This document shows, piece by piece, positions 24,437 to 31,594 of a stretch of DNA of 64,000 nt (positions are counted from its first letter, which is position 1; each line of letters opens with the position of its first letter). Made by a program: the position numbers and the translations under genes. This stretch comes from Pseudoclavibacter sp. AY1F1 (lineage in GTDB: Bacteria; Actinomycetota; Actinomycetes; Actinomycetales; Microbacteriaceae), in contig NZ_PSTQ01000003.1 in the NCBI RefSeq assembly GCF_002931075.1, positions 372,001-436,000 on the forward strand. The letters run 5' to 3'. The notes under the pieces were generated by a model that saw only the letters and a program-made list of their open reading frames with translations, was not told the origin of the DNA and searched no databases.

Positions 24437-24468
24437 GTGATACTCCTTGGGATTGCTGGGTGGGCGGG

Positions 24469-24576
24469 GTCGCTGAGCTGGTAGAGATCGCTGAGCTGGT
24501 AGAGCTCGCTGTGCTGGTTGAGGTCGTTGAGCTCGTTGAGCTCGCTGTGCTTGTCGAACCGGCTGAGCGTCGCGAA
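24469..24576. repeat. Six degenerate 18-bp tandem units
   Basis: Starting at 24469 the unit GTCGCTGAGCTGGTAGAG recurs six times at exact 18-bp spacing with drift (for example CTCGCTGTGCTGGTTGAG, CTCGCTGTGCTTGTCGAA). It fills the gap between the divergent dehydrogenases at 24436 and 24715. The frame reads through as Ala-Glu-Leu-Val repeats, but nothing else supports coding. Confidence 0.75.
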
Positions 24577-24714
24577 CGGAAGCATCGTCAGACTACGGAC
24601 GGCCACGGACGCCCGAGTGGCGACTTTGTAGAGGCGCACGGAGGTATTCGACCAAACTGGCAACGAGTTTTGCGTCAGACTGGCAGCGACAAGACGGCCG
24701 AGCCGAGGAGCGAG

Positions 24715-26091
24715 ATGTCCAAGTATCGAGTGCAGAATCCAGCCACTGGCGAGATCGTCGAGACCTTCGACGACGCGACGGATGCGCAGATCGAGCAGGC
24801 CGTTGCGAGCGCCGACTCGGTTTACCGTGAGTGGCGCGAGCGCAGCGTGCAGGACCGCGCGGCCGTCGTGAGGCGCGTCGCCGAGATCTTCCTCGAGCGC
24901 AAGGACGAGCTCGCGAACCTCATTGCGGTCGAGATGGGCAAGTCCGTGCAGGAGTCGATCGACGAGGTCGAGTTCGCGGCGTCGATCATCGACTACTACG
25001 GCGTGCACGGCCCGAGCCTCATCACCGACTACGAGATCCCGAGCACGATTCCGGGCAAGGCGTTTGTCGAGCACCGCCCCGTCGGGACGCTCCTCGGGGT
25101 CATGCCGTGGAACTTCCCCTACTACCAGGTGGCTCGCTTCGCCGCGCCGAACCTGGTGCTCGGCAACACCATCCTGCTCAAGCACGCCGATATCTGCGCC
25201 CGGTCCGCCCTCACCATCCAGGAGATCATGGAGCAGGCTGGAGTTCCGGTTGGCGGCTACCAGAACGTCTTCGCTTCCCACGACCAGATCGCGACGCTCA
25301 TCGCCGACGACCGCGTTCAGGGCATCTCGCTGACGGGTTCCGAGCGTGCGGGTGCCATCATCGGCGCGCAGGCGGGCAGCAACCTGAAGAAGTGTGTGCT
25401 CGAGCTCGGCGGCATCGACCCGATGGTGGTGCTCGATTCGGACGACGTCGCGGACGTCGCGAAGCAGGCGTGGGACTTCCGCGTGTACAACGTGGGGCAG
25501 GTCTGCAACTCGAACAAGCGGCTCATCGTCATGGACGACATCTACGACGAGTTCGTTGCGGAGCTGAAGAAGCTCGCGACCGGTCTCGTGCCGGGCGATC
25601 AGCTGGACCTCGCCGAGGGTGAGTTCGCGCCGATGTCGAGCCGCGCGGCCGCGGAGACGGTCGACGCTCAGGTGCAGAAAGCAATCGCGGAGGGCGCGAC
25701 CCTCGAGATCGGCGGCGTTCTTGCGGAAGGGCCGGGCGCTCACTACTCGCCCGCAGTGCTTACCGGGGTTCCCCGCGATTCCGAGTCCTATGGTGTCGAG
25801 ATCTTCGGCCCCGTCGCGACCGTCTACCGGGTCTCGAGTGACGAGGAGGCCCTCGAGCTCGCGAACGACTGCGCGCTTGGCCTCGGCGGTTCGGTCTTCT
25901 CGACGGACGAGGCTCGCGCTACCCGCGTCGCGCAGCGTCTCGAGGTGGGTATGGCGCACGTCAACACGATCGCAGCGGAGGCCGCTGAGCTGCCATTCGG
26001 CGGGGTCAAGAACTCCGGCTTCGGGCGTGAGATGGGCCCCATTGGAATCGGGGAGTTCGCCAACAAGCGTCTCTTCTTCGTCTCAGCGTAA
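24715..26091 (+). CDS. NAD(P)-dependent succinate-semialdehyde-type aldehyde dehydrogenase
   Basis: A 458-residue aldehyde dehydrogenase of the SSADH-like (GabD/Sad) branch: VMPWNFPYYQVARFAAPNLV, ISLTGSERAGAIIGAQAG, KKCVLELGGIDPMVVLDSDD with the general-base Glu, and NVGQVCNSNKRLIV with the catalytic Cys. Length matches the short YneI/Sad form. ATG at 24715 follows GAGGAG. It is divergent from mmsA across the 18-bp repeat array. Oxidation of succinate semialdehyde from GABA is the most likely role in this amino-acid island. Confidence 0.88.
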   Translation: MSKYRVQNPATGEIVETFDDATDAQIEQAVASADSVYREWRERSVQDRAAVVRRVAEIFLERKDELANLIAVEMGKSVQESIDEVEFAASIIDYYGVHGPSLITDYEIPSTIPGKAFVEHRPVGTLLGVMPWNFPYYQVARFAAPNLVLGNTILLKHADICARSALTIQEIMEQAGVPVGGYQNVFASHDQIATLIADDRVQGISLTGSERAGAIIGAQAGSNLKKCVLELGGIDPMVVLDSDDVADVAKQAWDFRVYNVGQVCNSNKRLIVMDDIYDEFVAELKKLATGLVPGDQLDLAEGEFAPMSSRAAAETVDAQVQKAIAEGATLEIGGVLAEGPGAHYSPAVLTGVPRDSESYGVEIFGPVATVYRVSSDEEALELANDCALGLGGSVFSTDEARATRVAQRLEVGMAHVNTIAAEAAELPFGGVKNSGFGREMGPIGIGEFANKRLFFVSA

Positions 26092-26108
26092 GTCGTCCGT
26101 GAGCGGAT

Positions 26109-26139
26109 GCGGGGCAGGGCGCCAGGCATCCCGCCCCGC
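26109..26139. terminator. Hairpin after the SSADH-like gene
   Basis: GCGGGGC at 26109-26115 pairs with GCCCCGC at 26133-26139 in the 123-bp gap before the next gene on the same strand. A GC-rich 7-bp stem without U-tract. Confidence 0.35.
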
Positions 26140-26214
26140 TCCTCTGGCCGGTCCTCGCGCATCCACCTGGGGAAAAGTCGCGCGGGCCGCGCCTCGAACG
26201 GCCATGATGGAGAC

Positions 26215-26670
26215 ATGGAAGACGAGCAACTCATCACCGTCCTGAGCGACGAGGAAAGCCGCGAGCTCCTGAGCGCGACGAGGTTCGGACGCATCGCGTT
26301 CGCGTTGAACGGCCGTGTGGAGATCTACCCGCTCAACATCGCGTACAGCGAGGAAAGCGGCAGCGGGAGCGCCGGCGAGATCGTCTTCAAATCTGCGCCC
26401 GGCTTCAAGCTTGCCGGTGCGTCTATCGCGAAAGAGGTCGTGTTCCAGGCGGATGCGCTCGGAGACGGCTTCGCGACGAGCATCGTCGCGCGTGGCGAGG
26501 CGCGCGTGCTGAGTACGGAGGCCGAGCTCGAGTGGGCTGCTGACCTCGACGTGAGCCCGCTCATCGCTACCCCCAAAAATGAGTACGTCGCTATCAAGGT
26601 GGGGGAGGTCTCCGGACGTCGCTATGTCACGGGCGAAGAACTCGAGCCCCTCATCGACACCGTCGCCTAG
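26215..26670 (+). CDS. Pyridoxamine 5'-phosphate oxidase-like (split-barrel FMN) protein
   Basis: A 151-residue split-barrel protein. LLSATRFGRIAFALNGRVEI and YPLNIAYSEE form the first strands and the conserved Pro-x-Asn of the PF12900-type PPOX fold; the C-terminus is the short strand-helix YVAIKVGEVSGRRYV. Such proteins bind FMN, F420 or heme and often act in detoxification. The ATG at 26215 is chosen for the domain edge. It is two bases from the methyltransferase gene and probably co-transcribed with it. Confidence 0.8.
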   Translation: MEDEQLITVLSDEESRELLSATRFGRIAFALNGRVEIYPLNIAYSEESGSGSAGEIVFKSAPGFKLAGASIAKEVVFQADALGDGFATSIVARGEARVLSTEAELEWAADLDVSPLIATPKNEYVAIKVGEVSGRRYVTGEELEPLIDTVA

Positions 26671-26672
26671 GC

Positions 26673-27791
26673 GTGGCGGACACCGCACTGGGCAGGGCCG
26701 CTACCGGCGCCGAGCCTGACCCCGTCGATCGACTCATCCTCGACGAGGCCGCCGAGCTGGCTGGGCCGACGGCCCCGCTTGTCGTCGTCGGCGACGCCAC
26801 GGGCGCGCTCGCCGTCGCTGCCGCGGAGCGGTTCGACCTCGATACCGTCCGCACCTTCCACGACGCCGTCACCGACGAACGGGCGAGCGACGAAGCCGTG
26901 CGAGCGAGCTTCCGTTCGCTGAAGGCTGTCCGCTTCGGGCTGGAGCCCGCCCTGTTCGAGGGGGCGCGGCTCGTGCTGCTGCGGCTCCCGAAGTCGCTTG
27001 CCGAGCTCGACGAGGTCGCCCGTCTTGTTGCCGCGCATGCGCATCCGGACGTGCGGGTCGTCGCCGGCGGCCGAATCAAGCACATGAGCCGCGGCATGAA
27101 CGAGACGCTGGAGCGTTCGTTCGGTGCAGTCTCCGCGAGCCTCGGCAGGCAGAAGTCGCGAGTGCTGCACGCGAGCGGGCCGAAGGCCGAGTTGCTCGGG
27201 GCCGAAACCGGGTATCCGATCGTGCAGAACTCCGACGAGCTCGGCTTCGCGATCGCGAGCCACGGGGGCGCGTTCGCGGGCCCCCGCCTGGACCTCGGCA
27301 CGCGTGAGCTGCTCGCCGTCCTGCACGAGCTCCCCGCGGACGCGTTGCCTGCAAGCGGGCTCGCCGTTGACCTCGGCTGCGGCACCGGTGTGCTCGGCGT
27401 CGCTCTGGCCAAGCTCAGGCCGGGGCTCGAGGTCGTCGCGAGCGACCGCTCCTGGGCGGCTGCGGCCTCGTCCCGCGAGACGATTCGCCTCGCTGGTGTC
27501 GGGGACAGGGTCGAGGTGCGCCGCGAAGATTCGGGCTCGAGCATAGAGACCGGCACGGTTGACATCGTGCTGCTCAACCCGCCGTTCCATGACCGTCACG
27601 AGGTCGTGGAAGACATGGCGCATCCGCTGTTCGAGCAGGCAGCACGCATGCTGAAGCCGGGCGGGACCATGCTGACGGTGTTCAATTCGGGCCTCGCGCA
27701 CCGGGCCGCGCTCGAGCGGATCGTCGGCCGAAGCAGGCAGATCGCACGGGGTGCGAAGTTCACCGTGGTGATCAGCCGCAAACGTGGCTGA
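26673..27791 (+). CDS. RsmC/RlmG-like rRNA guanine-N2 methyltransferase
   Basis: A 372-residue protein with a degenerate N-terminal methyltransferase-like half (residues about 1-190) and a catalytic C-terminal half with LAVDLGCGTGVLGVALA (SAM binding) and VDIVLLNPPFHDRHEV, where Asn-Pro-Pro-Phe is the N2-guanine or adenine methyltransferase motif. This two-half build is that of RsmC (16S G1207) and RlmG (23S G1835). The exact rRNA target is not settled by sequence. Start GTG at 26673 directly after the PPOX stop. Confidence 0.8.
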   Translation: MADTALGRAATGAEPDPVDRLILDEAAELAGPTAPLVVVGDATGALAVAAAERFDLDTVRTFHDAVTDERASDEAVRASFRSLKAVRFGLEPALFEGARLVLLRLPKSLAELDEVARLVAAHAHPDVRVVAGGRIKHMSRGMNETLERSFGAVSASLGRQKSRVLHASGPKAELLGAETGYPIVQNSDELGFAIASHGGAFAGPRLDLGTRELLAVLHELPADALPASGLAVDLGCGTGVLGVALAKLRPGLEVVASDRSWAAAASSRETIRLAGVGDRVEVRREDSGSSIETGTVDIVLLNPPFHDRHEVVEDMAHPLFEQAARMLKPGGTMLTVFNSGLAHRAALERIVGRSRQIARGAKFTVVISRKRG

Positions 27792-27859
27792 TCGTCACCG
27801 AAAAGCGCGCCGGGCGGGGGCATCCGGTCGGTAGGCTGATCATCTGAACCGGAGGCGCT

Positions 27860-29404
27860 ATGACCGATCTCATCCACATGCTCCGCGACTGGATGCCGAA
27901 GCAGCGGTGGTACTCGGGCGGGGAGGGGCGGGCGCCGCAGCTCACCCACCTCGGCAGCTACGTGCTCGCCAACCCGAATGGTGAAGCCGGCGTGCATCTG
28001 GTGACCGTGCCATGCATCCTCGATTCTTCCGGGGATGAGCCGGTCGTGTACCAGGTTCCGATCGTGCTCCGAGAGGTGGATGCGCGAGTCCCGGCCCTCG
28101 GCTACATCGGGTCGATCAGCAACGCCTCGGGGCGTGTGAGCGCCGTCGTCGACGGGCCTCACGACATCGCGTTCGCGAAGGCGCTCCTGGCCCTGCTCGA
28201 GCGTGAGGGGCATGCGACCGGGGCCGGCGGGCGGAGCGACATCGCCGCCTACGGGCTGCCGATGCCCGGAGCTGTCGTCGGGAGCTTCGTGACGAGCCGG
28301 GTGCTGTCTGGCGAGCAGTCGAACACGTCGATCATCTGCGAGATGAGACTCCCGGACGGGGCTGACGCGGCGCCGCTCATCCTCAAGGTCTTCCGCATGC
28401 TGCACGATGGCGAGAACCCGGAGGTGACGCTGCAGTCCGCGCTCGCCGCAGCAGGCTCCGTGCGTGTGCCGCCTGCCGTCGGGCACCTGTCGGGCTACTG
28501 GCCCGACCCGCGCGCACAAGGCGGCCGCGCCTCCGGCAACTTCGTGTTCGCGCAGGAGTTCCTGCCGGGCGTCGAGGACGCGTGGCGCGTGGCGTTGCGT
28601 GCGGCAGAGACGGGCGACGACTTCGGTGACGCCGCCTATACGCTCGGTGAGGCGACCGCGGAGGTGCACCGCACGCTGCGCGAGGTGCTGCCGAGTGTCG
28701 AGTCGACCGCGCCGAGGGTGCAGGCCGAGGTCGCGGCCATGCGTCAGAGGCTGGATGCGGCGATTGCTGTCGCGCCCGCGCTGGAGCGCCTGCGTGGGGC
28801 GGCGGAGGAAGTGTACGCGCACGCCGCGGCCATGCACTGGCCCCGGTTGCAGCGGGTGCACGGCGACCTGCACCTCGGGCAGGTGCTTGCCGTCGAAGAT
28901 CGCGGCTGGGTGTTCCTCGACTTCGAGGGGGAGCCGCTGCGTTCCATCGAGCAGCGCAACACGGCGGATGCTCCACAACGGGATATCGCGGGCATTCTTC
29001 GGTCGTTCGACTACGTCGCTGGGTCTCTCGAGATGACCACGGGGCGCAACGTCGCGGGCGACTGGGCTGCTCGGGCGCGGCAATCGTTCCTCAACGGCTA
29101 CGCCGCGGCAGTGAGCGGCGAGGCCAGGGCCGGGCGCCACACTGGGGCGATCACGCTCGAGGGGCGCGCCGCCCGCCGGCAGGCCCAGGACGCGCACGAC
29201 GCCGCAGACGCCCGCGAACTCTCGGGCGTGACTGGAGCTCGAGGCGGGTCTCAGGAAGACCGGCCGCTGAGCGCAGCGGAATCTGCCGCGCTCATCAGAG
29301 TGTTCGAACTCGACAAGGCCCTGTACGAGGTGATCTACGAGGCGTCCCAGCGGCCTGCGTGGCTGAGGATCCCCGTGCGAGCCGTGCAGCGCATCCTCGC
29401 CTAG
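27860..29404 (+). CDS. mak: Maltokinase (phosphotransferase)
   Basis: A 514-residue kinase of the trehalose-to-glucan (GlgE) pathway, making maltose 1-phosphate. The N-terminal cap (LRDWMPKQRWYSGGEG) is diagnostic of maltokinase, and the kinase lobe has the catalytic HGDLHLGQVL and metal-binding WVFLDFEGEPLRSIEQRNTA. Around residues 430-475 there is an extra polar, Ala/Arg/Gly-rich insert (GRHTGAITLEGRAARRQAQD and onward) before the last helix. treS and glgE are not in the window. ATG at 27860 follows GGAGG. The stop codon lies inside a palindromic hairpin. Confidence 0.85.
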   Translation: MTDLIHMLRDWMPKQRWYSGGEGRAPQLTHLGSYVLANPNGEAGVHLVTVPCILDSSGDEPVVYQVPIVLREVDARVPALGYIGSISNASGRVSAVVDGPHDIAFAKALLALLEREGHATGAGGRSDIAAYGLPMPGAVVGSFVTSRVLSGEQSNTSIICEMRLPDGADAAPLILKVFRMLHDGENPEVTLQSALAAAGSVRVPPAVGHLSGYWPDPRAQGGRASGNFVFAQEFLPGVEDAWRVALRAAETGDDFGDAAYTLGEATAEVHRTLREVLPSVESTAPRVQAEVAAMRQRLDAAIAVAPALERLRGAAEEVYAHAAAMHWPRLQRVHGDLHLGQVLAVEDRGWVFLDFEGEPLRSIEQRNTADAPQRDIAGILRSFDYVAGSLEMTTGRNVAGDWAARARQSFLNGYAAAVSGEARAGRHTGAITLEGRAARRQAQDAHDAADARELSGVTGARGGSQEDRPLSAAESAALIRVFELDKALYEVIYEASQRPAWLRIPVRAVQRILA

Positions 29405-29419
29405 GCGAGGATGCGCTGC
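29386..29419 (+). terminator. 16-bp palindromic hairpin overlapping the maltokinase stop codon
   Basis: GCAGCGCATCCTCGCC (29386-29401) is followed by TA and its exact complement (29404-29419). The TAG stop at 29402-29404 is in the loop. The last five codons therefore also encode one arm of the stem. Confidence 0.6.
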
Positions 29420-29571
29420 GGTTCGGGATTCCGTCTCCTGCTGGGCGCCTGCCGGGCGCTCGCCTCGACGCCCGCATCGACGCGGTAGACGTTATCCACA
29501 GATTCTTCCGGTCATCGTTTGAGGCGCGTTCGCGCGACTACCTTCGCGAGTACGCAATCGGAAGGATGTAT

Positions 29572-29925
29572 GTGCCGAGCAAAGACACGTTCAACAGTTC
29601 GCCCGGCAATCCGCGTGGTGTGCCGAGTACCGGAGGGTACTCGCCCGAGGTCTACGACTTGTTGTTGGATGCGGGTGGTCGGCTAGCAGCGTTCTACGTC
29701 GCGAGAGCCGCGCGTGCTCGAAATGCCCCCGACGTCCGCCGTTGGCAGAACAAGCTCGCCGCGCTGCGTGAGGAGATTGCTGACGTTGACGCACAGTCGA
29801 ACGTGAGCGTCGTCGGCAAGCGCAACGAGCTCCTCGAGCGGTACCGCGTCGAGGCGAGTGGCGGCGAAAGGTACCCGGAAGGCCCAGACGACGAGACGAC
29901 CCAAACGACGAGAGGACGAATATGA
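29572..29925 (+). CDS. Putative antitoxin 1 (paralogue of the next gene)
   Basis: A 117-residue helical, charged protein. Its centre YSPEVYDLLLDAGGRLAAFY, VARAARARNAPDVRRWQNKL aligns with the next gene (shared pattern Y-x-P-x-x-Y-D, R-L-x-x-x-Y-V-A-R, R-W-x-x-K, V-D-x-x-S). No DNA-binding motif or signal peptide. GTG at 29572 has GGAAGG at 6-nt spacing; ATG at 29566 is the alternative. The stop overlaps the next ATG by 4 bp. Position before a zeta-like kinase suggests an antitoxin role, by inference only. Confidence 0.65.
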   Translation: MPSKDTFNSSPGNPRGVPSTGGYSPEVYDLLLDAGGRLAAFYVARAARARNAPDVRRWQNKLAALREEIADVDAQSNVSVVGKRNELLERYRVEASGGERYPEGPDDETTQTTRGRI

Positions 29926-30239
29926 CCGACAGAGCTGACAGAGCTGACAGAGCTGACAGAGCTGACAACGCGGACCACGCGGACGACGTTGCCAACAGCG
30001 ACCACGTCGACGACTACGACCCCATGATCTACGACGCCATGCGCGAAGCCGCGAATCGGCTTAGAGGGTTGTACGTGGCTCGGCAGAATGAGGCCACCAC
30101 CGAAGAGGAAAGACAACGCTGGCTCGAAAAGCAGATCAGCGTTCGCATCGAAGCAGATGCGGTCGACACCTTCTCGCTGGAGGCCGTGCAGGCGCTGAGG
30201 GCTTCATTCGTCGCACGATGCAGGGCAGAAGAACAGTGA
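29922..30239 (+). CDS. Putative antitoxin 2 (paralogue of the previous gene)
   Basis: A 105-residue acidic protein. After an Asp-Arg-Ala repeat (TDRADRADRADRAD) it contains YDPMIYDAMREAANRLRGLY and VARQNEATTEEERQRWLEKQ, matching the preceding protein. ATGA and GTGA overlaps tie it to both neighbours, so the three genes are translationally coupled. The epsilon-zeta antitoxins are also small helical proteins, but I see no clear homology to epsilon or PezA, so this would be a different antitoxin type if confirmed. Confidence 0.7.
   Translation: MTDRADRADRADRADNADHADDVANSDHVDDYDPMIYDAMREAANRLRGLYVARQNEATTEEERQRWLEKQISVRIEADAVDTFSLEAVQALRASFVARCRAEEQ
29928..29963 (+). repeat. Four exact GACAGAGCT units within the coding start
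   Basis: Four perfect 9-bp copies encode (Asp-Arg-Ala)n at residues 3-14 of putative antitoxin 2. Because 9 is a multiple of three, copy-number slippage would keep the frame. Confidence 0.9.
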
Positions 30240-31375
30240 GCCAGGGGCTTGAGCTGACCCAGGGGGAGCTCCACTCAATCTTTCAGCGGTCGATTCAGCC
30301 AGAACTCGAAGCGCTCCGGGCCAGTGAACCAGAGGCTGAGCCAACGCTCATTCTTGTCGGAGCCCAGCCGGGAGCTGGCAAGACTCGAACTGTTGGGCGT
30401 GCTCAACAAGATCATGCCGGTGCGCTTGCGGTCGTCGGCGATGACCTGCGCGTGTTTCATCCCGACTACGCACGCCTCATGCGTGAGGAACCGTTGCGCA
30501 TGCCGGAGGTGACGGCGCAGGCAGCTGGTGCATGGGCGCGCATGTCGAGCGACTACCTGCGGGATCGGCAGGCGTCGGTGGTGTTCGAGACCACGTTCCG
30601 GCAGCCGGATGCGGTTGTTGCTACCGCGAAGGAGTTCCGCGACGCCGGCTACCGAGTCGAGGTGCGGGCGCTCGCCGTGCCCGAAGCCGTTTCGCGCCTC
30701 GGCGTGCTCTCGCGCTACGCGGAGCAGGTGCGCGACCAGGGCGTCGGTCGGTGGACACCGCAGGCATTCCACGATGTCGCCGCAGAGCAGATGCCCAGGT
30801 CGCTCGAGCGAGTGATTGCCGAGGGGCACGTCGACAGGGTCCTCGTCGTTGATCGTGCCGGCCGCGCACTCTACGCGTCCGACATCGACGCGGCCGCTGC
30901 GAGCTCGCCCGCCGCCGGACACGGCGCAGAAGCCCGCGCCGAAGCCCGCGCCGCCGTCGACGCCGGGCGACGAATCGAAACCCTGGGAAGCGAGGCGTCG
31001 AGAGCCTGGCTTGGCACCTTCGACCGCGACGCGAACTTCGTCCTCGACCGGGCCGACATCGGCAGCGACGTGCTCGCCACCATCGACGACCTCCGCCGCG
31101 ACGGCGACCGTATCGCCGGCCTCGCCCACGCACCCGACAGTCCAGAAGCAGCCGACGCGGCGTCCAAACTCGCGGATCTCGGCGATCGCACCAGCGCCGC
31201 GCGGGATGCCCTCGAGCACAGTTCAGAGCACACCAAGCCGAGCGCGCCGGGCATCACAGACGTGCGGTCGCGACTCACCACCAAGCTCGAGACGACCCTC
31301 AACCCCGGTTCGAATCAGCGCCCCGCCCCGGCCGCCACGCGCGCGCAGCAACCAACGCTCGACCACGATCGCTGA
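30236..31375 (+). CDS. Zeta-toxin-like kinase
   Basis: A 379-residue P-loop kinase of the zeta/PezT type, which in known cases phosphorylates UDP-N-acetylglucosamine and poisons cell-wall synthesis. Walker A is GAQPGAGKT at residues 42-50, followed by VGDDLRVFHPDYARLM (base and substrate region) and VVFETTFRQPDAVVATA. The region after about 220 is Ala/Asp/Arg-rich and poorly structured, so it is longer than minimal zeta proteins. GTG at 30236 overlaps the upstream stop by 4 bp and is preferred to ATG at 30218. Two paralogous small genes precede it. Confidence 0.82.
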   Translation: MSQGLELTQGELHSIFQRSIQPELEALRASEPEAEPTLILVGAQPGAGKTRTVGRAQQDHAGALAVVGDDLRVFHPDYARLMREEPLRMPEVTAQAAGAWARMSSDYLRDRQASVVFETTFRQPDAVVATAKEFRDAGYRVEVRALAVPEAVSRLGVLSRYAEQVRDQGVGRWTPQAFHDVAAEQMPRSLERVIAEGHVDRVLVVDRAGRALYASDIDAAAASSPAAGHGAEARAEARAAVDAGRRIETLGSEASRAWLGTFDRDANFVLDRADIGSDVLATIDDLRRDGDRIAGLAHAPDSPEAADAASKLADLGDRTSAARDALEHSSEHTKPSAPGITDVRSRLTTKLETTLNPGSNQRPAPAATRAQQPTLDHDR

Positions 31376-31393
31376 ACCAGCGCCCCACCAGAG

Positions 31394-31590
31394 CTCTGAA
31401 CCAGCGCGCTGGCCCAGAGCCCTGATCCAGGGCGCTGGCCCAGAGCCCTGATCCAGGCGCTGAACCAGGACCCCAGCTGCGTCCAGCCAGCTCTCGTCGG
31501 CCGGGCTCAGTCGGCCTCAGCCGAGCTCAGCCCGGGCCCACGGGGTCAGCCGGGCTCAGCCCGGCTCAGCCCGGGCCCACGGGGTCAACC
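31394..31590. repeat. Intergenic repeat tract between zeta kinase and DUF1023 gene
   Basis: The 219-bp convergent gap holds two adjacent copies of a 25-nt unit beginning GCGCTGGCCCAGAGCCCTGA (31406-31431, 31432-31456) and two copies of a 24-nt unit beginning GCTCAGCCCGGGCCCACGGG (31525-31548, 31564-31587, period 39). CCCGGGCCCACGGG can fold. No gene is visible here. Confidence 0.8.
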
Positions 31591-31594
31591 AGGG

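Noticed and set aside
29492-29500. DnaA box TTATCCACA, possible replication origin
   Set aside because: A single copy, no DUE or dnaA/dnaN nearby; explained by chance.
31300-31320. tRNA T-arm-like GGTTCGAATC
   Set aside because: It lies inside the zeta-kinase reading frame and has no matching acceptor or D arm.
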